From: Bugula neritina
Lineage: Eukaryota > Bryozoa > Gymnolaemata > Cheilostomatida > Bugulidae
Direction of reading: 5' to 3'
Assembly: GCA_964035545.1 (NCBI GenBank)
Contig: OZ037772.1
Location: forward strand, 7,663,389-7,727,388
DNA length: 64,000 nucleotides
Positions within the stretch are counted from its first letter, which is position 1. Every line of letters starts with the position of its first letter. The position numbers and the translations under genes were made by a program. Under the pieces are notes generated by a model. It was not told the origin of the DNA, searched no databases, and saw only the letters and a program-made list of their open reading frames with translations. Of the stretch, positions 14,095-26,219 are shown in pieces.

Positions 14095-14723
14095 AAAACA
14101 AGTATCAATAAAAAACACACCAAAATCAAAGGTGCAGAATGTTTTATATTTACAACAGTAGTTATTGTTAGATTATTGTAGCACTTTTTATGTACAACGT
14201 CTAATGGTTGTTTTATTACAACAGTTGGGCCAAACATTTATAGAACATTGTCATATACAATTATGCAATAACTCTTAACATTTGTTAAATGATCTGTCAA
14301 AATGTTGACTTTCAACGGTTCTCAAACATTTTCATAACATTACTGAGAAATGTTTGATGTTAAAGTTTGAACACAACCTTTTGACAACACATCCAAATAT
14401 TGTATCAATGATTTTTGTTAGTTGGGCAGCTAAGTACTGCATCATATATTAATTATTTCATAGACTAGCATCACACAATGCCCTGAATAAGAATTTGAGT
14501 CTTTCATGAACTACTTTGCAAATGATGGAAACAACCCATTAGGCAATTCAGTTCCCGCACATGCTCACTGATAGTGTCATAAACATAGCGTATAAGAATA
14601 TAAGGGTATATTACAAAGGTTTGCAAAGCATCTACCGTACCTTACCTTGAACCAGCATATCTGAACTATATTAACCTACAAGATAAATCAGTGATGATAT
14701 TATGAGAAGTTCATCATTTGGCA

Positions 14724-17700
14724 ATGTCGTCACATGAAGAGAAGAAAGGAAAGCTCTCTGCCCGACTACTCAGTGTTTTAGAGGAATTCTCAGAAAATAC
14801 AAGCGCTCATGGGCCCCCAAAGGTTAGTATCAGTATTTCAAGTTAAACCCCAAAATCTAAGTCCTTGCTATACTTGCATGCTTGTACTTGACTACTAATT
14901 CAAGCATTCACTTGCAGTAACAGTTTATAGTCACCATCCTTGTTAATTTGGGCTAAGGACTCATTCATTTGTGACACAAGAGCAATTATGACTAGATGCT
15001 CTCTCTAACCAATGACCTTTGTCTGGGTTCCAACCCATGACATCCATACGCTTGCTAGCCAAATGCTCTAACTCCTAGACAATGGCTGCTCCCCTTTTAA
15101 GTGCAGTAATTGAGGCATGGTAATTAACTTTGTTTTTATAGTTAGTTCATATAAACTTCAGTTAGTTGGACAAAAGCTGAAAGTACTGCAAGATTGTTAA
15201 TTGGAAACTTAAAATGCTATAGTGTAAAATCAAAACCTGCAAACAGAAGCATTTATAGAGTGATTCTGCAGTGACAAACATGTAAATATTTTCACTTCAA
15301 AAAGCACCTGTTATTGCTTGCCATCAGATGCTTGGTTTGTTTAGATCTATGTAGTAGAGAGAAATTTCATTAGCCCAAGTTCTTTTACTTTTTTGCAAAA
15401 GTTTTAACTTGGGTGCTGGCAGTGAGTTTCAAAAGAAAATAACTTATGGAACATTTTTAATATATGCAGATCACAGGCTTTAGGTCTTTAACCTTATTAT
15501 ACTTTGCCCACCTCATGCTTCTTGACATACAACTTTTACTTCGTTAAACAATTGGAAAACCAGAACAAGCTAGAATCAATTTCTTTGAAATTTTGCCAAA
15601 AAGCTGATATAAATTAATTGCATCATCAATTAGCACTGAAGCACCTGCATCATAGATCAACTTTGACAAACCTGGCAATGACTGACTGAATTAACCAGAC
15701 TGCAGGGTTATGTTATGAGAAAGAAGTATCACCAGCCTAGTGCGTGATGTAGCACACATATACAACCCATCATATTATTGCAGTCATTTGCAATGTCATG
15801 ACATTGCAAATATCGATGATGCTTTTATACAGCTATGCAACATTGCTAAAAATAATTATTCTAACTCATGCAAGTTGCCCAACTAGATGTCAAGCCTGTA
15901 TTAACAATTGTATTAGAATGAAAATGAGATATTCCACATTCAAAAACAGACTAACTATGAATGTATGGTGATTAGATGCTCTTGTTTTTAATATCATATA
16001 ACATTGTAACTTTGCATTGACTTTGCATATAATGTACAGCTATGTTTTTTGCATAGAATAAAGTCACATTATGTATGCTTTATGGGCTGCAAAAGTTGAA
16101 TCAAAGCTACCAGATACATACTGGACAGAACTCTTCTTTTAGATACCTTCAAATCATCAACTACAGTGCTTAACCACAATAGCGCAAAACAATGCAATCA
16201 ATTATTGTATATATATCGCTCTAGGTGGCTTTGCTCAGTATGACTAATAAGTTTACCTTCTTAATTATTTGCCATTCATTGTAAATTGGTCACTGCATGT
16301 ATACAGAATTGTAGTATACATGTCGTAGGACTTTTGAGACAACTACAATTAGTATAATGGCTATTAAAAGCTTTTCATCATTAACCAGGAAAATATTTTC
16401 CAACTGCAACAAGCGCTTTTTTCTATTTTTCTTTTTGTTGAGATTTTTTACCAAAGATATAAATTGACATAATGATCCAGCCTTAGTTATATTTATTCTA
16501 ACTATAATTTGTAATGGGCATGCTCTGTTAATTCTGAATAGTTATGGTACTAACTCTGTGGAAAAAATTAATTTACTAAGAATGATGACCATTTGTTTAT
16601 TTTAAAATTCAAATTATCTTTATAATAATATAACTATGTTGTTATAATTGATAATTAATGCTTTGCTATTTCAAATAAATGCATAAAATAAATATCACCT
16701 TGTTCATGCATATCTTACATTTGTTGAAAGTCACACCTGTGATATGTGCCACATATATAACCTCCATGTCACATGCGACAAATACATTTCAAAGCAAATG
16801 TCAAGCATGTTGCGAATATGTGAACTGCATTAAATGTCACATGTTCTATACATTATAATTCGGGGATGTCCCACATGTCATATATTGCAGCTGTCACAGC
16901 CTATGCATGTCACGTACATGTATGTGACATGCAAAATAATGTGACATTCACGTTAATTTTTCTGTGCTTGTCACATCAGTCACATGCAGGTCAAATATTA
17001 TAATGCATGTCAATGACGAGACGTGTTCTATATATCATGCATTTCCCATCTGTGACATGCATGTCACTGATGGGACATATGTTGTGATTCATGGATGTCA
17101 CTTCTTACACCTCAACCAATCACTCACTGTTGCAGATTGTTGGCCATAAGTATATCATCGCTAAGATAGTCTGGGTCTTGCTCTTCCTCACCGGCATCTG
17201 CGTGTTTGGATACTTCAGCTACAAGTTGATAACTCAATATCGACAGTATGAAACCGCTACAGATGTCCAGGTAAAGGCGTTACATAACAATTTACTCTTT
17301 ATTTAAATTTGAAATAATACATGGTACTTCTGCAAAGTAGCTAAAACTTTTAAGAGAGTTCGAAAATGCAAGAGTGGTTTAATACAATTTATTTCTAAAT
17401 TAATATTAGTTTGGTAAATGCGCATTCGGTAACTTTGTCAATTATCATTTTGTTATGTATAGATCTTTAGCTCTATAACAAACATAATGTCATCATTCCG
17501 ATCATTTCAATGCTAGCAGGCGTGGTTCACTTTCAATAGCCAATTGCCGATAGTCTTCAAATCTCGAAACTCGAAGCTGACATATTATATAAGTCACTTT
17601 ATTGCATACTAAATGTGAATACGTATATTTATTGTCGTAGATACGATTCAGCGCTTTAGACTTTCCTGCAGTGTCCTTTTGCAACCTTAACAGATTCAGA

Positions 17701-20700
17701 AATGACAGGTTGCCCCCGAAGTATAAATCGATAATAGATGCTTATACGTTTCTGGCTAGATATGAGATGTATGGCGGCGAAGAGGTCTTTGATAACTTCT
17801 TTGGTAAGAGAGCAAGAAACTGTCAGCAATAAATTTTATATATACTTTATTAAACTCAGAGTACATTCTAATCTTGATACAAATGTATATAGCCACTATC
17901 CCTAAAAAAGCTCCTAATATAATGAGTTTAGTGAACTTGTGCTAAAGACTTATTGAAATACCTCACAGGGGCAATTATGACTGATTGTTCTTCATAACAT
18001 CAGAATTAGCGATTCTGCTCAAGCAAACAACTTTGTGTTCAATGAGTCACTGCTTTATATAATTTTATATTTAAAACAAAATCTATACAGGTTTTAGTTT
18101 TTGAGGGTTCATAGTGCAAATCAATAAAATAGCAAAACTAATAAACTGAAGTTGATTTGAAGCTTTAATAAAGAACTAAAATTTGACTTCAAAAGCATTT
18201 AAAAATCATTAATGGCCTTTTAAATATTCACCAATAACAGATTTGTAGTGTTTTCACTTCAATATAATACAAATGTGACTCATATAGATTTTAAATCCTG
18301 AATAAGCCTGGTTTCCCATGGCCTTGCAAAAGGTTTCTTAAACATTTTGCAATTTGTTAAGCTTTTTTACGCATTGCCTACTCTTAGTCTATGCTTATAG
18401 CTGAAAATCCTACCGTCACACCACTATGGCTACCTTTCTGGTTTCTGACCGAGTCTTCAACTACACCGTTTCCCGATACTTCATCGTCTCCTTCCATTAC
18501 AGAATCAAGTACTTTTTCTGAGACTCCTTCAATGACTACAGAATCAGTTTCATCATCAACTACTGAACTTCCATTCTCAACTACTACTGACATGCTAATT
18601 CATTCTTCTACAACCCAAACATTACCCGATTCATCTTCGCAAGAAACAAGTGAACACCAATCTACCACAACGAATTCGATATCTATGTCTGAAAATAATA
18701 CCTCTGAAAGTAATCATACATCCAGCACTGTTCAACACGTTGTAACAACTACTTCAGTTTTATCTCCCGTAGAGTTAGCTTCGTTGAATGAGTCATCTAA
18801 CGGAGTAACTAACTCAACTTTTAATTCTTCAGACAACACTCAATTTCAGTCTAGTACTAATATATTAGAAAGCACCACAACAACAACATTTAACGATAGC
18901 ATGAATTTCTTTAATATATCTTCCAGTCTCTCTAACTTAAATCAATCATCTTTAAATTCCACAAACTCTTTTGAACCAGATTCTTCATCACCAATATTGA
19001 ATGATTCACTGAGTTCAACTGACGGCAACCAGAAAACATCATCACCTGGCGCAAAAAATGATTCATCTTCTATATCATTACCAACCACTACTGGCTCTAT
19101 TAATTCAGCCACCGCTGATTCATTGTCACCAACCACTGTCGGGTCTTTAACTGATTCAAAATTACTAAACAATTCAGATTCATTATCACCGACCACAACA
19201 CATAACATTGCAGAAAATGATTCATCTTCTTTACTATTACCAACCACTGCTGGCTCTATTAATTCAGCCACCGCTGATTCATTGTCATCAACCACTATCG
19301 GGTCTTTATTACAAAATGATTCAAAATTACCAAACAATTCAGATTCATTATCATCGACCACAACACATAACATCGCAGAAAATGATTCATCCTCTATACT
19401 ATTACCAACCACTGCTGGCTCTATTAAATCAGCCACCGCTGATTCATTGTCACCAACCACTATCCGGTCTTCATCACAAACTAATTCAAAATTACCAAAC
19501 AATTCAGATTCATTATCACCGACCACATCACATTTATTACCACCAAACACCACTGAGTCAATCTCACAATTAACTTCTGATCCAAAAGCAACAACCAACT
19601 ATAATTTACCAGTAGCTACCAGTTTTAATCCGTTAGCACCATCTGAATCAATCTCGCAAGCCTCTTCTGATTCGATACCACCAACTACTACTGGTTCATT
19701 ATTACCAACTACTACTGATGCATCATCACCAACCTCCAAAACTGCCCATGTGTCTTCAACTCTTGTCAGCTCACCTACTTCTGCTTCTGCAACCGACTCT
19801 ACTACCGAGACAATAGCCGGACAAATGAATATTCCATCATCTACTGTTTCTAAAATGCGAAAAAGACGATCATTGATAGAAATTGCAGCAGAAGAAAAAA
19901 CCTTGTTTGATGAACTGGTAGGAGCAAATAATATTATGCTTACTACAAAATAATATTTCAGTCAGGTTTTACAATAGAAAATAGAGACATGCCTTCACAA
20001 GATTCAGAAAAGGTTATAAGAACATAATGTTTTCAACAGGGTATGATAAAACCAAATGTTATTATTTTTTATGGATATTTCATGGTATAAAACTTATATA
20101 AAACTCACATTTGGTCTCATGATATAAAAGCTTTATTAGTATGATGCAAAATTTATTAGTAGATACAAAATTTTGATACCGTTATTATGAGAAATTTCAA
20201 ACATTTATACATAGATCTATAGACTAGCCCTAACATAAAAATATTGACATAAAGCCCTCAAACGAATAAGATATTTTCTCCGTACCAAGTTTATCACATT
20301 TTACACTTTCACAACACTTGCAGCTCAAAATATACAAGAAAGCTACTGTGTCAGCAAAAGCTCAGTCAAAGTGGTTTGGCAATGTTGGCCAGTCAACTGC
20401 CGATAAACAGATACTACTAAACATGACGTACATGTTCAATGACATAGATGAGGTGCTCGCAGGTTAGCAGGAACAAACTCTTACTCTAAAGAAGTAGCAA
20501 AATAACTTGCAAATACTATTAATGCCCCTTAATTTAATTTATATCAGTTGTATAATGAAAAACTGTCACGTTTTTTTGTTGTAACAACTTGAATTTTTTT
20601 AAAAGATAAAAGATTTACAATTCTTTACAATATTATGCATGTGTTATATAATTTCTTGAGCACATTGCTGCTATGGACTTTTCTTCGTAGCAACTAGAAA

Positions 20701-23700
20701 CATTTTCACGCTATTTTTATACTGAAAATTATTATATTTGTTGTAAAATAGACATGTGATTATATTTAATATTTACGTGTAGATTATGGACATGACATTG
20801 AAGAAATGCTGTTAGAATGTACGTTCCAAGGAAGGGTGTGTGGCCCACAGTAAGTTACACCTCACAGGTTTTGCTTACATGAATGGTGCCCAAATCAACG
20901 TATAAAACTTTGCTTTATTCCAAAGCCTCAGCTATACTCACCTAACTTTGGCTGGCCTGTTAGGCCTAGCTCAATTTAGCTTTTTCTCCTAACTCTGTTC
21001 TGAGCATTGAGGGATCAAGATTGAAGGTCTTTACTGATTGTATCCTGCCATCCATGCATTGGGCGTCCCCAATTTCTATTTTCTTTAACTCTCATCTCAT
21101 GTTCTCATTTCATATCATCTTCTTTATTCATGATATTTGGTACCAGGTGATGGTGAGATGTTCATCTTGATTATGCAAAACTAAACTGGTTATTTTGAAT
21201 TATATGGCAATAAAGTTAGAAAGTTTTAAAATTTGGTAATCTTAAAACTTTTCAATATCTACCAATATTTTAAGCTTTTGTATTTTTACAATAGATCAGC
21301 TGTTTTACTGGTTTTGTACATGATGTCATTCAGATATTTATGATATATATTTACAATTTTTACCAAAGCTTGTTGTTCAATTATGTAGGGACTTTTACCA
21401 GTTCTATGACAGAAGGTATGGAAATTGCTATACCTTCAACAGTGGGTTAGATGGTAATTACTCTGCAGTCAGTGCCTCAGGCCCAGAACACGGTGAGTTT
21501 CAAAAAAAATTCAGAACAATATGAATGATTACATAAGTATTCACTTGCTACATGTTTTCATGACCCTGAAAAAGAAACTGGCAGCCATAATTGTTAAACT
21601 ATAAAAACCAGCCCGATAAATAAACAACTTTATGCAGTCAAAATCAAAATAAATTAACTGTAATAGATGATCAAAGTATTTTACAACATTTTAAAAAACA
21701 GTCTGGTATAATAAAAAAATTATTTTTTTATTTGTATAATCTCTTGAATATTAATTTCCGTCGCTAAAAAGACAAGGTATATTTGACGAAAAGTCTAGTC
21801 CCTCAAAAATTTTCTGTATTATTATCATTTGTGACAAAAAAGTTTTGTTATTTCTGAGGCAAGCGTTGGGCAGAGTTTAACAAGCAAACCTCATGGCTAT
21901 TATTTTGATTGAGCTTCATTTTGTCAGATCATTAAATTTTTAATTCTGTAGTTGAGAGTTTAATGTTTTTTCAGGTTTGTCAATGACACTATTTGTGAAC
22001 CAACAGAAATACGTTCCTGTCTTGACCCCAGAGGCTGGAATGAAAATGTTACTGCACAACCAGGGGGAGACGCCAGATATGTTTGATGCCGGCTTTAGCT
22101 TGTCTCCTGGATTCAGAAACTCGATAGCTTTAACTTATGTATGTATAAAGTATTGCTGTCTGCTTTACTAGCCTCTACCCTACATGGGATAGCAATGAAT
22201 AAATAACCTTCACTGTGTATGCAGCTTGTAGGGAGTAGCCGTGGTCTAGGGGTTAGAGCGTTTGCCTAGTAAGCAAAAAATTATGGGCTCGAATCCCAGT
22301 AAATCCATTGGTGATGTTAAAAAGAGCATCCAGTCATAATTGCTTCGGTGCCACATATGAATAAGCTTTTGGCCAGATTTAACAAAAAGCCATTTCCATC
22401 AGAGGCTCTCACATGCAGGGGTAGTGATTACAAACTTGCGTGAGTTTATTTGTGTATGCAACTTATGTATGTAGAAAGATTTGTTTTCTGCACAATCAAG
22501 CTCTACCCTATATAGGATAGCAATGAGTAAATAACCTTCATTGTGTGTAGCATATGCATTTATAAACTTTGGATTACTTTGCAGGTCAACTCTGCTCTAT
22601 GTCAAATACCTTCATTGTGTGTGTAACGCTCTCTCAAAAATGCCACTGCTGGTAGTGACATAATAACATTATCCTCATTCGTATAGAGTAAGAATACTTA
22701 GTACTTGGCTAATGATGCATTCAACCAGCATATATTACACTGTGTTACGACCAAACTCATACAGATGAAAATAGTTTTGCTCTTATTTATAGCATGCCCA
22801 TTACATAGGAACAGATGTATGAAGCAGTCACCTAAAATTTTCTCAAAAACTTCATTAAAAAGGATCTCGGAATTTTTTTTAAGGATGTTTGTAATTGTTG
22901 TGAGATGTTTGTATAGATGCTAATAGACAGACTAAAGGGAGTCGATTACAGTAACTGCACTGACACAGCTTCAATAAAGACCTCTAACGATTATCATCCC
23001 GGGTTGTATACCAGGCAGGTAAGTGCTTGTTTGACGCAGTGGGTTTCCTTATATGGTCATATTACGTAATATACCTAGCTTTAACAATAAATCAATCTAG
23101 GTTTTTTAGTTAAACGTTTTTTTTTATCAAAACAATATGAAACATTTGGTTATAATAATAGTAATAATCATAAAGACTGTTTAACTGCATGCAATAACTT
23201 GAGCTAAAAAACGTCATCTGCAACTAACAAACAGTTAACACATCATGCACATCATGCAAATAGTCGCTAGCATACATGTTTTGCATAAATGTTGTCCCTT
23301 TCTTTTTCTTCTAATTTTTTTACCTTAATTACGCATCTAGTTCAATTTCGTTGATTTTGCGTCGTTTATTCGTAAACTTGGTACTTATACTAACCAAAAA
23401 TCAACTCAACTTTAAGTTTTTCTTCAATAAATTAGAAAAGTTTCATCTTTTTTAATGACACAAAACATACTATATGCAGAAAACTGACATAATTTTTTTT
23501 GCTTTCAAAGGGCTGCTTTAAAACATGTCTTCAACAAAAGACAATTGAAACATGTGGATGTGCAAACGCAATGTACCGAATGCCTCCGAATGTACAGAGC
23601 TGCGATTTACTCAACTGTAAGTTTTGCATTTGGTAGTTTTTAGTTTATGCATATTTTCATCATTACGTGGCTTACTTGATAGGCCATGTAATCATACTCT

Positions 23701-26219
23701 CAAAATTAAAATCTCAACCTGACAATAATGTTTACTAATTTTGACTAAACAATTATGAAGATTGGTAAACTAGTTTGGAAGTTTGTTGCTTTTGTAAAAC
23801 ACATATTATAATTGTATTTTAAGCTCATCTATTTATCAAAAATATGCTTTATAATTTAGGTAAATGTTTTTATGTTCATTATGAAGTAAAACACACTTTA
23901 TCAGTTATTGCTTTGGACAGATCATTGTGTGGAAGAGGTGGCCACGTCCCTCTCTTTTGAAACTGAGTGCACATGTCCTCTGGCTTGCCAAGAGTCGCAG
24001 TATCTCAGTTCAGTTACTTCTAGTCAGTGGCCTGCCAGAAACTATGAGGTACATATTTATTTTACCTAATTTCAATTATCTCCACTCTGTTCTATTTGGT
24101 AGCAGAATATTTATCTTATTGCATTGAGTTTAATAATAAGCTGCCCCATGCGCAGCCCTGTCATGCACATCTTTCACATAATATATGTGGACACCACTTA
24201 TATAGTGTACCAAATGGCTCATAAAAATTCATGCATGAAATGGTTAACATGTTACTTCCTGTTTACTATCTCACTTATCCTGTTTAGTATGTGGCTTCTT
24301 CTTTAACATGTCATTTCCTGAATATTATGCTTCTGCTCATTATTCCATTTCCTGTTTACTTTGTCACTTCCTGTCTGGAATTTCATTTTCTGCCTAAAAT
24401 CTCACTTCCTTTTTAGTGTGTCACTTCCTGCTCAGTATTTCATTTCCTGTCTAATATGCCACACCCTGTTTACTATATGCCACTTCTTGTCAAGCACTTC
24501 ACTTCCTGTTTAGCATCTCACTTCCTGTTTAGTGTGTAATTTTCTTTTTATAAATATTATATGTAATCAATAATAGAGATTTTTTATGCATCAATTTTTA
24601 AAGAATAGACACATACTTTAATGTCTGACATTGTGTGACAAAACAAGTAGCAATATGTCTTAGTTGTGCTTATATGGGCAAAACTAAATTGTTGGTAAAT
24701 TACACGCACATTAAGTAATGATCATTTTATACTAATTTTTAAAATGTCTACATCACACAAATTACTCACAATGACTGGAACTATTAAACCAGCTTATATA
24801 GTTACTAGTATTATTGGCTGGCATTGTTGAAAAAAATTAGTTTACTAGCTTTAATTTTTTTTCAGTTTGAAAAATTAACCGAGCTAATTGGCGCTGCTCA
24901 ATAATATTACTGAAATGACCTTTTTAAAAGTAGCTGCTCCATTTTTGAAAATATTTCAATGATTGCAAGTTTTAAATTTTATAGTTGTATATTTCAAACT
25001 CAATAAAGTGAAGTCATCGCGTAGCTAGATTTTCTGCAGCTGAATATTGTTTTCTGACTGATTCAATTATAATTGGAGTTATCAGCTTTTTATTGTTGTC
25101 AACAGCCATATTGGAAGCAGTCGATGCAAAGTAGAGGAGGTGCTCTGAAGAAACTGCTGGACAAAGACTCTACAATGTAAGAAAGATGAGTATTTTTTAT
25201 AAAATAGTTGTTGACAAATGAATATTTTATCAGATTAACTGTAATAATTGATAGAACTAAAAAAAATTTTCAATAAATTATTACTCGAGTCAGTTTATCA
25301 GAAAAAAAAATTTAATTTAAATTTTTTTTATTGATATGGTTAAAATTTTATAATTTAAATTAAAAATTTTAACATGATAAATTTATAACTTAATTTATGT
25401 AATTCTAAAGTCTAAAACAAATTGTTGTTCTGCATTTAGAGTTTTTCTAATTTATTTAGTAGAATCATCATGTTTTTAGTTGAAGTCATATAGAAATATA
25501 TATTATTTCAGTTACTGTTAAATAAATTTATACACGGTTGGTGGCTAAATAAAAATTTGTTTAGAAAAATATATTACATTAACCTTTTACAAATATGCTT
25601 GTAGAAAACTGAGCGAGGAGTTTTTAAAAGTGGACATCTATTTTAATACTTTAAACTACCAGCATTACAAAGAGAAAGCCAGCATGACTGTAAGTATTAA
25701 AAGTTATCTCTCTTTGATTATAAGTTTCAACCGTATACTTACATAATATTATACTAGCACATGTATTTTGAGACATTTCCGTAGCTTTTCAAGTTGATTT
25801 TAAGTTACTTTTGCTTTTTATTCTATACAAGCCTTCATGTCATTTTGGAGAAAATTGTGTGTGATAGCTGCAATTGTTCAATGTTTAACGCCATCTTTCA
25901 TGTAGAAAATTTACATGTTACATGCATAATCTTTTTGATACCACAAATTAAGAAACCAGCAACACTTTTTAAGCACATCACAGGTGGTTATTGACATTTC
26001 AAATATATAATTATTTGTCAAAAAATACATTTTTTCTAGTTTGAAGATTTAGTCGGAAGTATTGGCGGCCATCTTGGCTTATGGATCGGGATGTCGATAA
26101 TATCATTTGTAGAGGTCTTTGAGTTGATTGTGGCTCTGATAGCAGTTTGCACAAAAAATGTGTATCGAAGGAAAAAGAGGAAACACAACTTTCAAACTGA
26201 ACTACACAAAATGACATAA
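14724..26219 (+). CDS. DEG/ENaC family sodium channel subunit with mucin-like finger insertion (~1019 aa)
   Basis: Fourteen exons: 14724-14822, 17136-17270, 17641-17803, 18401-19917, 20324-20462, 20783-20849, 21389-21492, 21975-22138, 22917-23018, 23511-23616, 23921-24048, 25106-25176, 25605-25689 and 26040-26219. They total 3060 nt in one frame. The N-terminus has the family His-Gly motif (ENTSAHG). TM1 is about residues 40-64. FPAVSFCNLNRF opens the extracellular loop. The thumb/palm Cys motifs follow: MLLECTFQGRVC, GNCYTFN, GCFKTC, CGC and CTCPLAC. TM2 contains GLWIGMSIISFVEVFEL, with the G-x-S selectivity filter at ~977-979. The tail is short and basic. Residues 133-638 are a Ser/Thr-rich insertion in the finger region, with a furin-type RKRR|S at 619-623. 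The family forms trimeric Na+ channels at the plasma membrane, including peptide-, acid- and mechano-gated types. Which type this is cannot be told. Confidence 0.93.
14912..15097 (-). mobile_element. tRNA-derived SINE, copy on the minus strand
   Basis: The reverse complement reads GGAGCAGCC, then TAGGAGTTAGAGCATTTG, GGGTTGGAACCC, GAGCATCTAGTCATAATTG and GGTGACTATAAACTG. It is the same family as the plus-strand copies, inserted in the first intron of the channel gene. Confidence 0.78.
15786..15811. repeat. Perfect 26 bp palindrome
   Basis: Half-site ATTTGCAATGTCA joined to its reverse complement without a spacer, in the first intron of the channel gene. Confidence 0.92.
16725..17100. repeat. 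Cluster of TGTGACATG / CATGTCACA repeats
   Basis: At least a dozen matches or near matches to CATGTCAC and its reverse complement occur on both strands in ~375 bp, several as palindromes such as GTGACATGCATGTCAC. The cluster ends about 35 bp before the TM1 exon of the channel. Confidence 0.72.
17935..18000 (-). mobile_element. Probable short fragment of the SINE body
   Basis: The plus strand has GACTTATTGAAATACCTCAC then GGGCAATTATGACTG, matching the reverse complement of the SINE body (CAGTCATAATTGC...). No tRNA-like head is seen. Confidence 0.4.
18401..19917 (+). other. Single exon encoding a ~500-residue mucin-like domain of the DEG/ENaC channel
   Basis: The exon is 1517 nt, entered in phase 1 at the AG at 18399-18400 and left at CTG|gtagga. 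Upstream AGs would put a stop in frame, which fixes this acceptor. The product is dominated by Ser and Thr with many N-x-S/T sites, as expected for a heavily glycosylated extracellular segment. It sits between FPAVSFCNLNRF and the MLLEC motif, where other DEG/ENaC subunits have the variable finger. The last ~20 residues return to an ordinary charged composition (IEIAAEEKTLFDEL). The insertion roughly doubles the length of the protein relative to typical family members of 500-700 residues. Confidence 0.88.
19057..19545 (+). repeat. Three tandem 53-55 residue repeats inside the channel mucin domain
   Basis: Copies start at 19057, 19216 and 19381. Each begins NDSSS and continues LPTTxGSIxSATADSLS, then NNSDSLS, giving units of 159 and 165 nt. 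The first copy lacks two codons in the middle (between GSL and DSK). The third diverges at its end, from TSHLLPPNT onward. The copies are highly similar in DNA as well as protein, which suggests recent in-frame duplication and possible length variation between alleles. Confidence 0.88.
22174..22625 (+). repeat. Direct repeats around the SINE at 22231
   Basis: A ~45 bp segment containing CTCTACCCTA, GGATAGCAATGA and AAATAACCTTCA occurs at 22174-22220 and 22500-22550. A partial third copy (AAATACCTTCATTGTGTGTG) is near 22605. Confidence 0.75.
22231..22447 (+). mobile_element. tRNA-derived SINE, best preserved copy
   Basis: It starts GGGAGTAGCCGTGGTCTAGG, has GGTTAGAGCGTTTGCCTAG and the B-box-like GGCTCGAATCCC, then the family body, ending TTACAAACTTGCGTGAG. 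It sits in the channel intron after exon 8 and is bracketed by a ~45 bp direct repeat (22174-22220 and 22500-22550). Confidence 0.85.
24249..24538 (+). repeat. ~20 bp minisatellite built on CACTTCCTGTTTAG, about 15 units
   Basis: Degenerate tandem units of 18-22 bp, such as CACTTCCTGTTTAGTGTGT, repeat through the channel intron after exon 11. The best-preserved units are at the downstream end. Confidence 0.85.

Noticed and set aside
16964-17306. Independent small proteins near the TM1 exon
   Set aside because: The second frame is the TM1 exon of the channel read through its introns; the first is repeat sequence.
18942-19598. 218-residue minus-strand open frame
   Set aside because: Antisense shadow of the Ser/Thr-rich channel exon; its composition mirrors the sense codons and it has no splice or start context.
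24249-24538. CRISPR-like or promoter array
   Set aside because: The genome is eukaryotic and the units are degenerate tandem repeats without unique spacers; treated as a minisatellite.
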